From Tragulus kanchil (lineage: Eukaryota; Chordata; Mammalia; Artiodactyla; Tragulidae): 64,000 nucleotides of DNA. The stretch covers positions 21,283,471-21,347,470 of the forward strand of contig JAIOJX010000027.1 of assembly GCA_022376925.1 (NCBI GenBank), read 5' to 3'. The notes under the pieces were generated by a model. It did no database searches, was not told the origin of the DNA, and worked only from the letters and a program-made list of their open reading frames with translations. A program made the position numbers and the translations under genes. The stretch's first letter is position 1. Each line of letters begins with the position of its first letter. This document shows, one piece after another, positions 21,923-32,947 of the stretch.

Positions 21923-24166
21923 GCACGAGTGCGGACGTGGACGCTGAGTTCAGGTGGGGCTGAGGCAGGGGTGGGCTGCGGCGACGCCCAAGGGCTTCTG
22001 GGAAGACACGGCTGGACCTGAAGGCGGAGGGAGGTTTCAGCAGGCGGGCGAGGATGATCAAAGGATTAAAACCAGCAGGCGGAGCTGGTGAGACCCTGAG
22101 AGTTGTCATGACTTAGGCCCACCATGCAGTTCCAGAGGGAGCCTTGGATGTGGATGAGGCTCTGGCTTCTGAAGGGCCACACGCGCCGCCCATGGGTCCT
22201 GTCTGGGAAGCACCAAGCCGGAGGAGGGGTGGGGACGGCCACTCCACTCCAGTCGAGGAAGCAGCTCGTACATGGTTATCACGTGGGGGATGCTGCAGAG
22301 ACAAGCCCTGCATCGCCTCCCGCTCATTTGCATGCGTAAATGTATGTGTATATATATTGCTTATTAGTGTCAGTGGAATTTGCATTTTAAGTGGATTGGT
22401 TTGTTGGGCATGTTTTTAAGAGCCCTGGACTTGAAAGGAACATTCCAACTTCAATGTCATGCAATAAACAACGGCTTCTTTCCGAGGGGCTGATGCGAGG
22501 GGAGTGGGTTCGGCGCGGGGGAGGAAAGGCACACTCAGCCGGGTGTCTGGGCCTCGGGGCCACTCCCAGCGCAGCCGCCAGGGGCCGGTGGCCTTGGGCA
22601 CCCAGCAGTGCTCCTGTTCTGTGCCATCACCCCTGCCTACCTCGTGGAGCGACTTAGCGCCACGCCACGAGCAGGACCGTGTCATGCCGCGGCCGTCAGT
22701 CCTGCGTCTGAGCACCGTCTGCTCGTTCTGCGCCAGTGGGTTTGCCTCTGCACCTCCACCCAGCCACAGAACCCCGCCTGTCTTTCAGTTCCCTACACCT
22801 CAGTGCTGGGGAGCCATCCAGACTTCTCTGGAAAAGAGAGGTGGAGTGTTACATTGAAGACCCCTCGACTGCTAAAAAAAATCCCTCCGCGTTAGACGTG
22901 TCTGGTCTCCAAATCCTGTCTCCCAGGTCCTGTAGGTTCAGCACCCTCGTTCCCCCACGGTTTCTACTCTCAAGGTATCCCCAGTTTCCTCTGGGAAATT
23001 CCATTTCCCCTCATCATCGATCATCCTGAATGACTCATCCCGCTCCGCACGAGTGCGGACGTGGACGCTGAGTTCAGGTGGGGCTGAGGCAGGGTGGGCT
23101 GCGGACGCCCAAGGGCTTCTGGGAAGACACGGCTGGACCTGAAGGCGGAGGGAGGTTTCAGCAGGCGGGCGAGGATGATCAAAGGATTAAAACCAGCAGG
23201 CGGAGCTGGTGAGACCCTGAGAGTTGTCATGACTTAGGCCCACCATGCAGTTCCAGAGGGAGCCTTGGATGTGGATGAGGCTCTGGCTTCTGAAGGGCCA
23301 CACGCGCCGCCCATGGGTCCTGTCTGGGAAGCACCAAGCCGGAGGAGGGGTGGGGACGGCCACTCCACTCCAGTCGAGGAAGCAGCTCGTACATGGTTAT
23401 CACGTGGGGGATGCTGCAGAGACAAGCCCTGCATCGCCTCCCGCTCATTTGCATGCGTAAATGTATGTGTATATATATTGCTTATTAGTGTCAGTGGAAT
23501 TTGCATTTTAAGTGGATTGGTTTGTTGGGCATGTTTTTAAGAGCCCTGGACTTGAAAGGAACATTCCAACTTCAATGTCATGCAATAAACAACGGCTTCT
23601 TTCCGAGGGGCTGATGCGAGGGGAGTGGGTTCGGCGCGGGGGAGGAAAGGCACACTCAGCCGGGTGTCTGGGCCTCGGGGCCACTCCCAGCGCAGCCGCC
23701 AGGGGCCGGTGGCCTTGGGCACCCAGCAGTGCTCCTGTTCTGTGCCATCACCCCTGCCTACCTCGTGGAGCGACTTAGCGCCACGCCACGAGCAGGACCG
23801 TGTCATGCCGCGGCCGTCAGTCCTGCGTCTGAGCACCGTCTGCTCGTTCTGCGCCAGTGGGTTTGCCTCTGCACCTCCACCCAGCCACAGAACCCCGCCT
23901 GTCTTTCAGTTCCCTACACCTCAGTGCTGGGGAGCCATCCAGACTTCTCTGGAAAAGAGAGGTGGAGTGTTACATTGAAGACCCCTCGACTGCTAAAAAA
24001 AATCCCTCCGCGTTAGACGTGTCTGGTCTCCAAATCCTGTCTCCCAGGTCCTGTAGGTTCAGCACCCTCGTTCCCCCACGGTTTCTACTCTCAAGGTATC
24101 CCCAGTTTCCTCTGGGAAATTCCATTTCCCCTCATCATCGATCATCCTGAATGACTCATCCCCGCT
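21923..24166. repeat. Direct tandem duplication 8 (21923-23046 / 23047-24166)
   Basis: The shift is 1,124 bp, abutting the end of duplication 7. The only differences I saw are small deletions in the first 70 bp of the downstream copy (near 23093 and 23104). The contents are unique sequence, including a transcription-factor-motif-rich AT island. Confidence 0.94.
22320..22475. promoter_or_regulatory. AT-rich island with octamer, TEAD-like and FOX-like motifs (candidate enhancer)
   Basis: Two perfect ATTTGCAT octamers (22326-22333 and 22378-22385), a CATTCCA core (22441-22447) and ATAAACAA (22464-22471) lie within 150 bp, in repeat-free sequence flanked by GC-rich DNA. A second copy lies about 1,121 bp downstream. 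Regulatory function is inferred from motifs only. Confidence 0.35.
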
Positions 24167-24688
24167 CCAGTGCCCCCTCCCACATTTGCTTACCCCAGCC
24201 CATCGGGCGTCAGCAAACCACAGTTCCGCATCCCAGGAAGGTACTGGAACCTGTCAGCCGTCTCAAGGCTAGGATCTCACTTCAGCATCAGGGCATGCGC
24301 TTGCTCCCCAGCCTGTGTGCTTGGCTCATCCAGCACCTTACCTGTCTGATCTGATGACCAGATCTCTGACTTCCCAGACTCTCTAAGGTTACATTCCTTT
24401 TGTTACCATGGAGAACCTGTACAAATAATTGACAAGGAGGTTTAGCCGCCAGTGCTTTTCTGGGTCCAGCAACATCACCAAGGAGCAAACCATGGCGGCA
24501 GCAAAAGTAACCAGGAGGTGGGAGAGGGCACGGAGAGAGGGGGACGGTGAGCTCTGCTGCTGATGTGCCTGAAGAGTGGAAAAGTGGGGAGCAAAGCCAG
24601 ACCCCCCATGCAGAAGAATTCCAGTCATGTATGTAGCTGCTCCACCCATATTTCTACAAAATAACTGATCAGCACTCTTAGAAACTGT
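24167..24688. other. Unique noncoding sequence
   Basis: No gene or clear repeat recognised. Confidence 0.5.
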
Positions 24689-24825
24689 CATGCGTGCTCA
24701 GTGGTCCGGTTGTGTTTGACGGTGACCCTGGGGAGTTTACTCCACCAGGCTCCTCTCTCCATGGAATTTTCCAGGCAAGAATTCTGACGTAGGTTACCAT
24801 TTCCCCCTCCAGGAAACTCACGTTC
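24689..24825 (-). mobile_element. Bov-A SINE fragment
   Basis: Reversed Bov-A body only: 'caccaggctcctctctccat' and 'ttttccaggcaagaattctg'. The tRNA-like head is missing. Confidence 0.75.
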
Positions 24826-24982
24826 ACCCAAACAAGACCACTCTGAGTTACAACCCAAAGGAGCCCAAGGCGACACGAACAAAGTGTAATGTAAGGTGGG
24901 ATCAGGGGACAGAATAGGAAATTCTAGAGGGGAAACTCCGGAACCCTGTATAGCATACACACGTAAACACTAACGTAGTCAT

Positions 24983-25137
24983 TGCTGATGTTCACTTGCC
25001 TAGTCTTGTCTTCCTCATCGCGAACCCGTGGACGGCGGCACGCCAGGCTTCTCTGTCCCTCACCATCTCCTGGAGCTTGCCCAGATTCACGTCCACGGCA
25101 TTGGTGATGCCACGTAGCCATCTCATCCTCTGTTGCC
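24983..25137 (-). mobile_element. BovB LINE 3'-end fragment
   Basis: The reversed BovB 3' end is indicated by 'gcacgccaggcttctctgtc', a 'catctcctggagcttgccc' block and 'gccatctcatcctctgttgc'. BovB is a ruminant LINE of RTE type. Only the terminus is present; there is no reverse transcriptase frame. Confidence 0.82.
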
Positions 25138-25286
25138 CTGGTCCATTCATTGTGACAAACACACCATTGTCCTGTAAGATTTCATCGTAGGGGAAACTGA
25201 GTGTGCTAGACGGGAGCCCTCTGCCCTCACCGCAATAGTCCGGAAACCTACAACTGTTCTAAAATGAGAGGCTCATGGGGAAAAAC

Positions 25287-25545
25287 AGTTTAGGTCTTGG
25301 CAAATGCTTGAAATTTCTTACTATCTTCCTCTTGGAAGCCAAACAACATCATCGTTTGGTTCAGGTTCCACGCACCATCGTTGCTCACGATATTGGTGTC
25401 ACCAGATTGTCAAGTACTCAAGTACACCTGGGGCCACCAACATCGACAAGCGACGATGGGCAGGGAACCTAAACCAAGCCGTCACTTTGGTTGGCTTCAA
25501 AGAGAAAGACAGTAAAAACTTCAATCATTTGCCAAGACCTAAACT
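25287..25545. repeat. 259-bp imperfect palindrome (foldback element)
   Basis: The left arm begins AGTTTAGGTCTTGGCAAATG (25287-25306), and its exact reverse complement ends the right arm (25526-25545). Inside these 20-bp perfect ends the arms stay alignable for about 120 bp at roughly 80% identity by eye, meeting near a CAAGTACTCAAGTAC centre. No transposase and no clear target-site duplication are seen. It could be a foldback MITE, a fossil inverted duplication or a hairpin RNA source. A chance 87-codon frame crosses most of it. Confidence 0.85.
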
Positions 25546-25584
25546 TGGTGAAGCTAGGAAGACCTAAGGAGTTTTAAAAAAAAA

Positions 25585-25838
25585 TTTTTTTTAGCCACTT
25601 TTATCGGTCTTTCATTTATCTATTTTCATCCATCTTTGTTCTTTGGCCTGTGTGGGCCTCCCATCGCAGTGGCCTCTGTTGTTGCAGAGCACTGGTTCTG
25701 GGCGCATACGCTTGGTAATTGGACATATCCGTCCAGCTGCTCCGTGGCACGTGCATCTTCCCAGGCCAGGGATCGAACCAGCGCCCCTTGCACTGCAAGG
25801 TGGTGTCCCTACCCAGTGGACCATCAGGGAAGTCCACT
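25585..25838 (-). mobile_element. CHR-type SINE, full length
   Basis: The reversed element reads from an AT-rich tail through 'gggcctcccatcgcagtggc' and 'cgccccttgcactgcaaggt' to the head 'ggaccatcagggaagtcca'. Same family as 28694-28947. Confidence 0.88.
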
Positions 25839-26169
25839 AAGGTTTTTTTTTAACGCCAGCCTCCGCCCATGACCCACTAGGAACCAGCCTGGCAGCGAAT
25901 CCATGTGATCCGTAAGGAACTGGAACTGGCCCATGAAATGCTGTTTGTAAGAAAACATCACTAGATGCCCTGCAGAGCGCTTCCTAGCATCTCGTGCTTG
26001 ATATTGACTGAAAATTCACTTCCCAGCATCTTGGCTCCTCCACTGAAGGTGTGGCCCTGGGCAATTTACTGAAACTCCGCTAAGCTGCACTATCCATTTA
26101 TCAAGCATGCAAAGGAGAACGTAGTCCCGATAGGTGGTAGCGTATTAAGATCATGTTACATTTTACTGT

Positions 26170-26516
26170 GGGCTTCCCTGGTGGTTCAGCAGTAAAGAAT
26201 TCACCTGCTTCAGGGGTGCTGTGTGACGGTCGGGAGGGGTGGGAAGGGGGGACATACATATGACTAATCTGGGAACATGCATATCTGTAAGCAACAAAAC
26301 TCTGTAAAAGTTAAAAGTAAAATAAAAGTTAAAAAAAAAAAGGAATTCACCTGCCAATGCAGGAGACAAGCGTCAGTCTCTGGGTTGGGAAGACCCCCTG
26401 GAAAAGAAAACAGCAACCCACTCCAGTATTCCTGCCTGCAAAAATCCCACGGACAGAAGAGCCTACTGGGCTACAGTTCCTGGGGTTGCAAGAGTTGCAC
26501 GCGACTTAGGGACTGA
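26170..26516 (+). mobile_element. Bov-tA SINE interrupted by an L1 3' end
   Basis: Head GGGCTTCCCTGGTGG at 26170, interrupted at 26208, resumed at 26355 with 'caatgcaggagacaagcgtc', then a complete Bov-A body to about 26516. Removing 26209-26354 restores a standard head. Confidence 0.88.
26209..26342 (+). mobile_element. Short L1 3'-end insertion with target-site duplication
   Basis: It resembles the 3' UTR of the L1 at 2985-3736 ('gggaggggtgggaagggg', 'gactaatctgggaacatgc') and ends in an A-rich tail. It is bracketed by GAATTCACCTGC at 26197-26208 and 26343-26354, a perfect 12-bp target-site duplication lying in the SINE head. Confidence 0.88.
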
Positions 26517-26520
26517 ACAC

Positions 26521-27920
26521 CGCCACCCACCGTATAGAGGGAGACAAGGAGGGAACATGCCGGTCTCGTTTAACCTTGGCATTGGATGGAGGGAGAAAAA
26601 CAAACTCTCCGGAGAGCTGATCCTCACGTGGGTTCAGGGTCATACTTCAAGAGACCTGTAGTCCAAGAGACCTCAAGAGGGAAATTAAATTTAAACTTGT
26701 CCTAGCTTGATAGAGCTAGGAAGAAAGAAATCCAAGTGCCCTCTGGGAAACGCTACTTCCATACGCTTCATAGAATTTTTATGAAGTTCTAAGGAATACG
26801 GTGGCTGATAGTTAAAAATCCCCAGAATTAACCTGTTAGGACTCCAGAGAAAGAAAAAGAAAGTCAAGGAGAATGAGAAATCAAAATGCCTAATCAAAAT
26901 TCCAGTAGGAGACGGTGGAAAAAAATGGGGAAAAGATACCATTGTGACAAATAATAGCCAAGAACATTCAGGCTTTTTTACATCTATATAAGGTGCACAC
27001 TTTCCTATCTAGGAAATTCTGCTTAAACTTTCCTGTAATTGCCAGAGAGGAGAATCTGTGCCTTGAAAAACTGATCCTTCCACCGCTTTAGTTTGCAAGA
27101 AGTAGCAAAACCAAAAATTACCCTTATTCGAACAACAAGAAAAAGTTAGATAAGTAACAGAATCAGAACTTTTCTTGAACCCACCAGCACGCTGAGGTCG
27201 CCAGATGATCAAGGAACCTGAAATCTGGATAGGAGTCCCTCTGAGGAGGGAAGAGACACATGAATGATCTCATTTGTGGCAGAACACGGGAGGAAGAGAA
27301 GCTATATCATCACAGCAGAGAAGAGTAAGAAAAATCTGCTAAAATTTTAAAGAGCTGCTGGCCAAGTGTGGTTTAGCATCTCCATCTGAAATAGCTGGGA
27401 GCAATGCAATAAAATAGGGGCTCCTGTCACTCTTCAGCTGTTTCCCATGAGCATATACCAGGCGCTCCTGAGAAAGGCCGTGTGGAAGAGCAGGACACCT
27501 AAGAAAGTCCCAATCGGTGGTGCAGCCCTGCAAGCGGGGGTGACCACCTGCAAGGGGGGCAATAAAATGCAGTCATTTCTCTGGACCCTGCTCTCCTGCA
27601 AAGCAGACCCTAAGTCACTAGAGGAGGAATGGCGAACCCTTTCATCCCAAGGACTCCAAAGAAATGATCAGCAGCCAGGGCGGAAGGAGCCAGTGAAAGC
27701 CCCGCCCACGTTCCCTGGCCCCCCTCCCGCCTACAAAGCAAAAGCTGTCACTTTTCACCACTTCCTGTCATCCATGCTTTGTAGTTTGGGGCACATAAAT
27801 CTTGCACATATATTTTCATGTTTTCATGTTTTAGTAGATGTGCCACTGAAGCGAGCCCGTGTTTTCAGAGTAGTTTAAATGACACTTTAAAAACTGAAAA
27901 ATTCAACTCCCTTTTGTTTA
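26521..27920. other. Noncoding sequence, unassigned
   Basis: About 1.4 kb, AT-rich on the left. Parts near 26940-27180 could be ancient LINE sequence, but I could not match a landmark. No gene recognised. Confidence 0.4.
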
Positions 27921-27924
27921 TTGC

Positions 27925-28130
27925 TGTGGTGGTTTAGACACTCAGTTGTGTCCCACTCTTTTTCCATCCCATAGACTGTAGCCCACCAGGCTCCTCTGTC
28001 CATGGGATTTTCCAGGCAAGAATACTGGAGTGGGTTGCTGTGCTCCTCTCCAAGGGATCTTCCCGACCTAGGAATCAGGGCTCCTGCATTGCAACCCAAT
28101 TCTTTACCAGCTGAGCTACGTGGGAAGCCC
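27925..28130 (-). mobile_element. Bov-tA SINE, full length
   Basis: Reversed, well preserved: 'gtagcccaccaggctcctct', 'aatactggagtgggttgctg' and head 'gagctacgtgggaagccc'. Confidence 0.92.
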
Positions 28131-28693
28131 TAAAAACGTGATTTTCATATAACAACTGTATTCTGTATCCTTTCTAAATTAACCTGCTAGAATCAGTTGC
28201 ATTTATTGTACGTAAAATAAACTTAAGCAAAAAATACTGCTCAAAATAGACTTTCTACCTAATGATAAAAGGTTTCATTTATCAAGAAAATACAGTTCTG
28301 AACTTTCATGCATCAAGAACAAAACTCAAAATACAAAAGCAAAAACTGACACATTTTCTAGGAAGTTCTGCTTAAAATATGAGAAGAAATAGAGAAATAT
28401 ACAGTCATAGTGAGAGATTTTTAATCCATCCATCTCAATTACTGGTGAAGAGACAGAAAGTTGCTAATAATATAAAAAATGAATAATTCAAAAAGGATCT
28501 CATGATCATGTACAGAATGTTGCACAATTGGAGGATAAACACTTATGTCAAAGCATTATGAAATAGTTATAAAAATTGACTATGTGCTTGACCATTGAGT
28601 TGACCTCAACAAATTCTAAGAACAGTATATTCTCTGGCCCTAATGTTGCAGGTAAGAAATTTAATGACAAGAATTTATCCATTAAAAGTCTAG

Positions 28694-28947
28694 GGCTTCT
28701 CTGGTGGTCCAGTGGGTAAGGACACCACCTTGCAGTGCAAGGGATGCTGGTTCGATCCCTGGCCTGGGAAGATGCCACGTGCCACGGAGCAGCTGGACTG
28801 ATGTGTCCAACTACTGAGCCAGAGCTCTGGAGTGCATGCGCCCAGAGCCGGTGCTCTGCGACGTGAGAGGCCACTGCGATGGGAGGCCCACACAAGCCAA
28901 AGAACAAAGATAAATAAATGAAAGATTGATAGAAGTGGCCCCCCCAA
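28694..28947 (+). mobile_element. CHR-type SINE with target-site duplication
   Basis: Head 'ggcttctctggtggtccagt', B-box 'GGTTCGATCCCTGG', CHR body and an A-rich tail. Flanked by AAAAGTCTAG at 28684-28693 and 28948-28957, a 10-bp target-site duplication inside the L1M. Confidence 0.92.
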
Positions 28948-29618
28948 AAAAGTCTAGATACCTCAAAATTTACAATACTGAAACATTCATGGGTCAAGCA
29001 GGAATTATTGTGGAAATTAGAAAACAGAAATATGAATAAAGTGATAAAATTATTTCTTATAAAGATTCTGGGGACATAACTAAAATTGTATTGAAAGGAA
29101 AATGTATACCTTTAATGGCTAATAATAAAATTCAAGAGACTGAAAATTAATGACATCTGCATTCAACTTAAGAAGCCAAAAGAATCACTAAAAAAGGTTT
29201 CATTTATCAAGAAAATACAGTTCTGAACTTTCATGCATCAAGAACAAAACTCAAAATACAAAAGCAAAACGACACATGTTCTAGGAAGTTCTGCTTAAAA
29301 TATGAGAAGAAATAGAGAAATATACAGTCATAGTGAGAGATTTTTAATCCATCCATCTCAATTACTGGTGAAGAGACAGAAAGTTGCTAATAATATAAAA
29401 AATGAATAATTCAAAAAGGATCTCATGATCATGTACAGAATGTTGCACAATTGGAGGATAAACACTTATGTCAAAGCATTATGAAATAGTTATAAAAATT
29501 GACTATGTGCTTGACCATTGAGTTGACCTCAACAAATTCTAAGAACAGTATATTCTCTGGCCCTAATGTTGCAGGTAAGAAATTTAATGACAAGAATTTA
29601 TCCATTAAAAGTCTAGGG

Positions 29619-29872
29619 CTTCTCTGGTGGTCCAGTGGGTAAGGACACCACCTTGCAGTGCAAGGGATGCTGGTTCGATCCCTGGCCTGGGAAGATGCCA
29701 CGTGCCACGGAGCAGCTGGACTGATGTGTCCAACTACTGAGCCAGAGCTCTGGAGTGCATGCGCCCAGAGCCGGTGCTCTGCGACGTGAGAGGCCACTGC
29801 GATGGGAGGCCCACACAAGCCAAAGAACAAAGATAAATAAATGAAAGATTGATAGAAGTGGCCCCCCCAAAA
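29619..29872 (+). mobile_element. CHR-type SINE (duplicate copy)
   Basis: Copy of 28694-28947, with the same flanking repeats, created by tandem duplication 9. Confidence 0.92.
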
Positions 29873-30928
29873 AAGTCTAGATACCTCAAAATTTACAATA
29901 CTGAAACATTCATGGGTCAAGCAGGAATTATTGTGGAAATTAGAAAACAGAAATATGAATAAAGTGATAAAATTATTTCTTATAAAGATTCTGGGGACAT
30001 AACTAAAATTGTATTGAAAGGAAAATGTATACCTTTAATGGCTAATAATAAAATTCAAGAGACTGAAAATTAATGACATCTGCATTCAACTTAAGAAGCC
30101 AAAAGAATAGCAAAACAAATTCAATGAGTTAGAAGGAATACTATGTTGAAATTAAGAATGAAATTAAAGGCACAAAACAAAGTGTAACAGAAAGAATTAT
30201 CAAAGCCAAAAGTTGTTTCTTTGAAAAAAAATATGAAGGCTTTTAAAAAGAAAATTCTCTCGTGTGATTCATCGGGGGAAAATAAAGAGACGGGGAGAGA
30301 AAAAAATAAAAAAGATAAACAACATTAAGAATTAAAAAGGTGTCACAACTGCAAAAGCTTTAATGATTAAACACATGGAAAAAGATTATTACGAACAACT
30401 TGGTGACAAATTTTAAAACAACGCAAAATGGATAAATTCTTTTAAAAAATGCAACTTAGGAAGCGATAGAAAACCTGGACAGTCTAATGGCCTTAGTAGT
30501 TAAAAATCTTCCCGGAAAGGAAAATAAAAAACTGGTTCAGATGTTTTATCAGCAATTCCTACCAAATGTTTCAGGAACCACTCTTTGGTACAGTAATAAA
30601 AAAAAAGAAGAAGAAACACGCCCCAAATCACTGTAAGGGCTAACATAGTTATAATTCTAGAACTAGACAAGGACAATATTGGCAAGAGAAAAAACTACAG
30701 TCTAATCTTGATCAAAATCTGCATTAGTCAGGATAGAACAGATGGGTTTGCAGTAAACAAGTGCCCGGGTTTCAAGCATCTTTCACAGTAAAGGTTTACA
30801 TCTCTCGGCGTCTCAGCTGGCTGCTGGGCAGACAGCTCTGCTCCAGGCAGTGACGCAGGGATCCAGCCGGCCGCCTGCCTCCTTGGCTCCAGGGCTTAGA
30901 CCACGCAGCTTCCAAGGCTCGCGTGCCT

Positions 30929-31006
30929 TCATGTCCTGCTCTTTGCAGTCCTGTGGACTGTAGCCCGCCAGGCTCCTCTGTCCATGGCATTTCCCAGGCA
31001 AGAATC
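30929..31006 (-). mobile_element. Bov-tA SINE cut by duplication joint
   Basis: The Bov-A body stops at the joint at 31006; the complete element is at 32031-32220. Confidence 0.85.
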
Positions 31007-31842
31007 CTGAAACATTCATGGAAAATTATTGTGGAAATTAGAAAACAGAAATATGAATAAAGTGATAAAATTATTTCTTATAAAGATTCTGGGGACATAA
31101 CTAAAATTGTATTGAAAGGAAAATGTATACCTTTAATGGCTAATAATAAAATTCAAGAGACTGAAAATTAATGACATCTGCATTCAACTTAAGAAGCCAA
31201 AAGAATAGCAAAACAAATTCAATGAGTTAGAAGGAATACTATGTTGAAATTAAGAATGAAATTAAAGGCACAAAACAAAGTGTAACAGAAAGAATTATCA
31301 AAGCCAAAAGTTGTTTCTTTGAAAAAAAATATGAAGGCTTTTAAAAAGAAAATTCTCTCGTGTGATTCATCGGGGGAAAATAAAGAGACGGGGAGAGAAA
31401 AAAATAAAAAAGATAAACAACATTAAGAATTAAAAAGGTGTCACAACTGCAAAAGCTTTAATGATTAAACACATGGAAAAAGATTATTACGAACAACTTG
31501 GTGACAAATTTTAAAACAACGCAAAATGGATAAATTCTTTTAAAAAATGCAACTTACGAAGGAAGCGATAGAAAACCTGGACAGTCTAATGGCCTTAGTA
31601 GTTAAAAATCTTCCCAGAAAGGAAAATAAAAAACTGGTTCAGATGTTTTATCAGCAATTCCTACCAAATGTTTCAGGAACCACTCTTTGGTACAGTAATA
31701 AAAAAAAAGAAGAAGAAACACGCCCCAAATCACTGTAAGGGCTAACATAGTTATAATTCTAGAACTAGACAAGGACAATATTGGCAAGAGAAAAAACTAC
31801 AGTCTAATCTTGATCAAAATCTGCATTAGTCAGGATAGAACA
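31007..31842 (+). mobile_element. L1M LINE fragment (duplicate copy)
   Basis: Repeats the right part of the L1M at 29901-30740 through tandem duplication 10. Small differences: a loss of about 11 bases near 31022 and four extra bases near 31556. Confidence 0.82.
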
Positions 31843-32030
31843 GATGGGTTTGCAGTAAACAAGTCCCCGGATTTCAATCATCTTTCACAGTAAAGGTTTA
31901 CATCTCTCGGCGTCTCAGCTGGCTGCTGGGCAGACAGCTCTGCTCCAGGCAGTGACGCAGGGATCCAGCCGGCCGCCTGCCTCCTTGGCTCCAGGGCTTA
32001 GACCACGCAGCTTCCAAGGCTCGCGTGCCT

Positions 32031-32220
32031 TCATGTCCTGCTCTTTGCAGTCCTGTGGACTGTAGCCCGCCAGGCTCCTCTGTCCATGGCATTTCCCAGG
32101 CAAGAATCCTGCAGTGGGTGGTCATTTCCTCCTTCATGAGATCCTTCCGCATCAGGGATTGAAGCCGCATCTCCCTGCATTGCAGGTGGATTCTTTACTG
32201 CTGAGACACCGGGAAAGCCC
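32031..32220 (-). mobile_element. Bov-tA SINE
   Basis: Reversed element with intact body and head ('ctgcattgcaggtggattct', 'gagacaccgggaaagccc'). Confidence 0.9.
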
Positions 32221-32314
32221 TGTGCTTGCCCCAGCACTCAACAAATCCATTTCTAGTATAAACCCACGTCGAGAGCCGCGCTTCCCCAGCTTCAACGTGC
32301 CTACAATTTTGCTA

Positions 32315-32432
32315 CAATGTAGATTCTGATTCGGTGTGTCTGGCATGGGACCCTGAAATCCTGCCTTTTTAACAAGTGCCCGGAAGATAGCAACACTCCC
32401 ACTGTGAGGACCACACTTGGAGTAGCAAGCAG
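32315..32432 (+). mobile_element. MER5A-type hAT DNA transposon remnant
   Basis: The order 'tgtagattctgattcggtgt', 'taacaagtgcccggaagata', 'ggaccacacttggagtagca' matches the MER5A non-autonomous hAT-Charlie element in the plus orientation. Confidence 0.7.
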
Positions 32433-32708
32433 GAGTCATGAAACTGGGAAATTACAGCCACGTCCGTTAACAGCCAAAATCCCAAATTTCCACCAGCCGT
32501 GAGACCAGGCAAATGAACTGCAACATATGGCAGCAAAGTTACACACTGGAATACTATTCAGAAGGGAAAATGCATAAACTGCAGCTACTCACACTAAAGA
32601 GAGATGAATCTAACCGGAGGAGCCAGGCACGGAAGAGATTATACAGTGTGATTCCCTATCAGAAAGTTCACAATTCGGGCTGATCTAAATCATATCGTGC
32701 TTAGGAAT

Positions 32709-32925
32709 GCATGTGTGTGTTAATCACTCAGTTGCGTCCAACTCTTTGCAATCGCATGGACTGTAGCCCACCAGGCTCCTCCGTCCGTGGGATTTTTCCC
32801 AGGCGGGAATGCTGGAGTGGGCTGCTATTTCCTTTTCCAGGGGATCTTCCCGACCCAGGGATTGAATTCACATCTCTTGCATTGGCAGGCAGGTTCTCTG
32901 TGTACACACTTGTTAAAATCTTGGT
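32709..32925 (-). mobile_element. Bov-tA SINE nested in L1M
   Basis: Reversed Bov-A body beginning with a GT run, 'gtagcccaccaggctcctcc' and 'ttttccaggggatcttcccg'. The head is degraded. A poly-T run (32926-32947) follows. Confidence 0.87.
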
Positions 32926-32947
32926 GTTTTTTTTTTTTTTTTTTTTT
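32926..32947. repeat. Poly-T tract
   Basis: About 22 T in a row between the SINE and the resumed L1M sequence. Confidence 0.9.

Larger units (their letters stand above)
19785..21930. repeat. Direct tandem duplication 7 (19785-20868 / 20869-21930)
   Basis: The shift is 1,084 bp. The upstream copy ends near 20846, and the roughly 20 bp before the next copy resemble a corrupted version of sequence near 20756. It holds a CHR-type SINE in both copies. Confidence 0.92.
28267..30108. repeat. Direct tandem duplication 9 (28267-29191 / 29192-30108)
   Basis: The shift is 925 bp, the shortest in the window. It repeats part of a degenerate L1M together with the CHR SINE inserted in it, including that SINE's target-site duplication. 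Interior copies are nearly identical. Confidence 0.94.
28230..30740 (+). mobile_element. Degenerate L1M LINE, ORF2 region, with nested SINE and duplication
   Basis: An L1 ORF2-like order can be followed: 'gaaattagaaaacagaaata', 'gccaaaagttgtttctttga', 'gaacaacttggtgacaaatt', then reverse transcriptase-region remnants around 30430-30720. Many stops and indels make it ancient and inactive. It is split by CHR SINEs (28694, 29619) and lengthened by tandem duplication 9. Confidence 0.8.
29901..32109. repeat. Direct tandem duplication 10 (29901-31006 / 31007-32109)
   Basis: The shift is 1,106 bp, then about 1,102 bp inside. The downstream copy lacks about 11 bases shortly after its start. The upstream copy breaks inside a Bov-tA SINE at 31006 and continues with L1M sequence; the downstream copy has the complete SINE. 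Confidence 0.93.

Noticed and set aside
28721..28800. tRNA-like sequence with A- and B-box-like motifs
   Set aside because: It is the tRNA-Glu-derived head of a CHR SINE, with SINE body, tail and target-site repeats; the same holds for the other tRNA-like heads in the window.
28230..30740. Active L1 reverse transcriptase
   Set aside because: Many stops, frame changes and a nested SINE; only degenerate landmarks remain.
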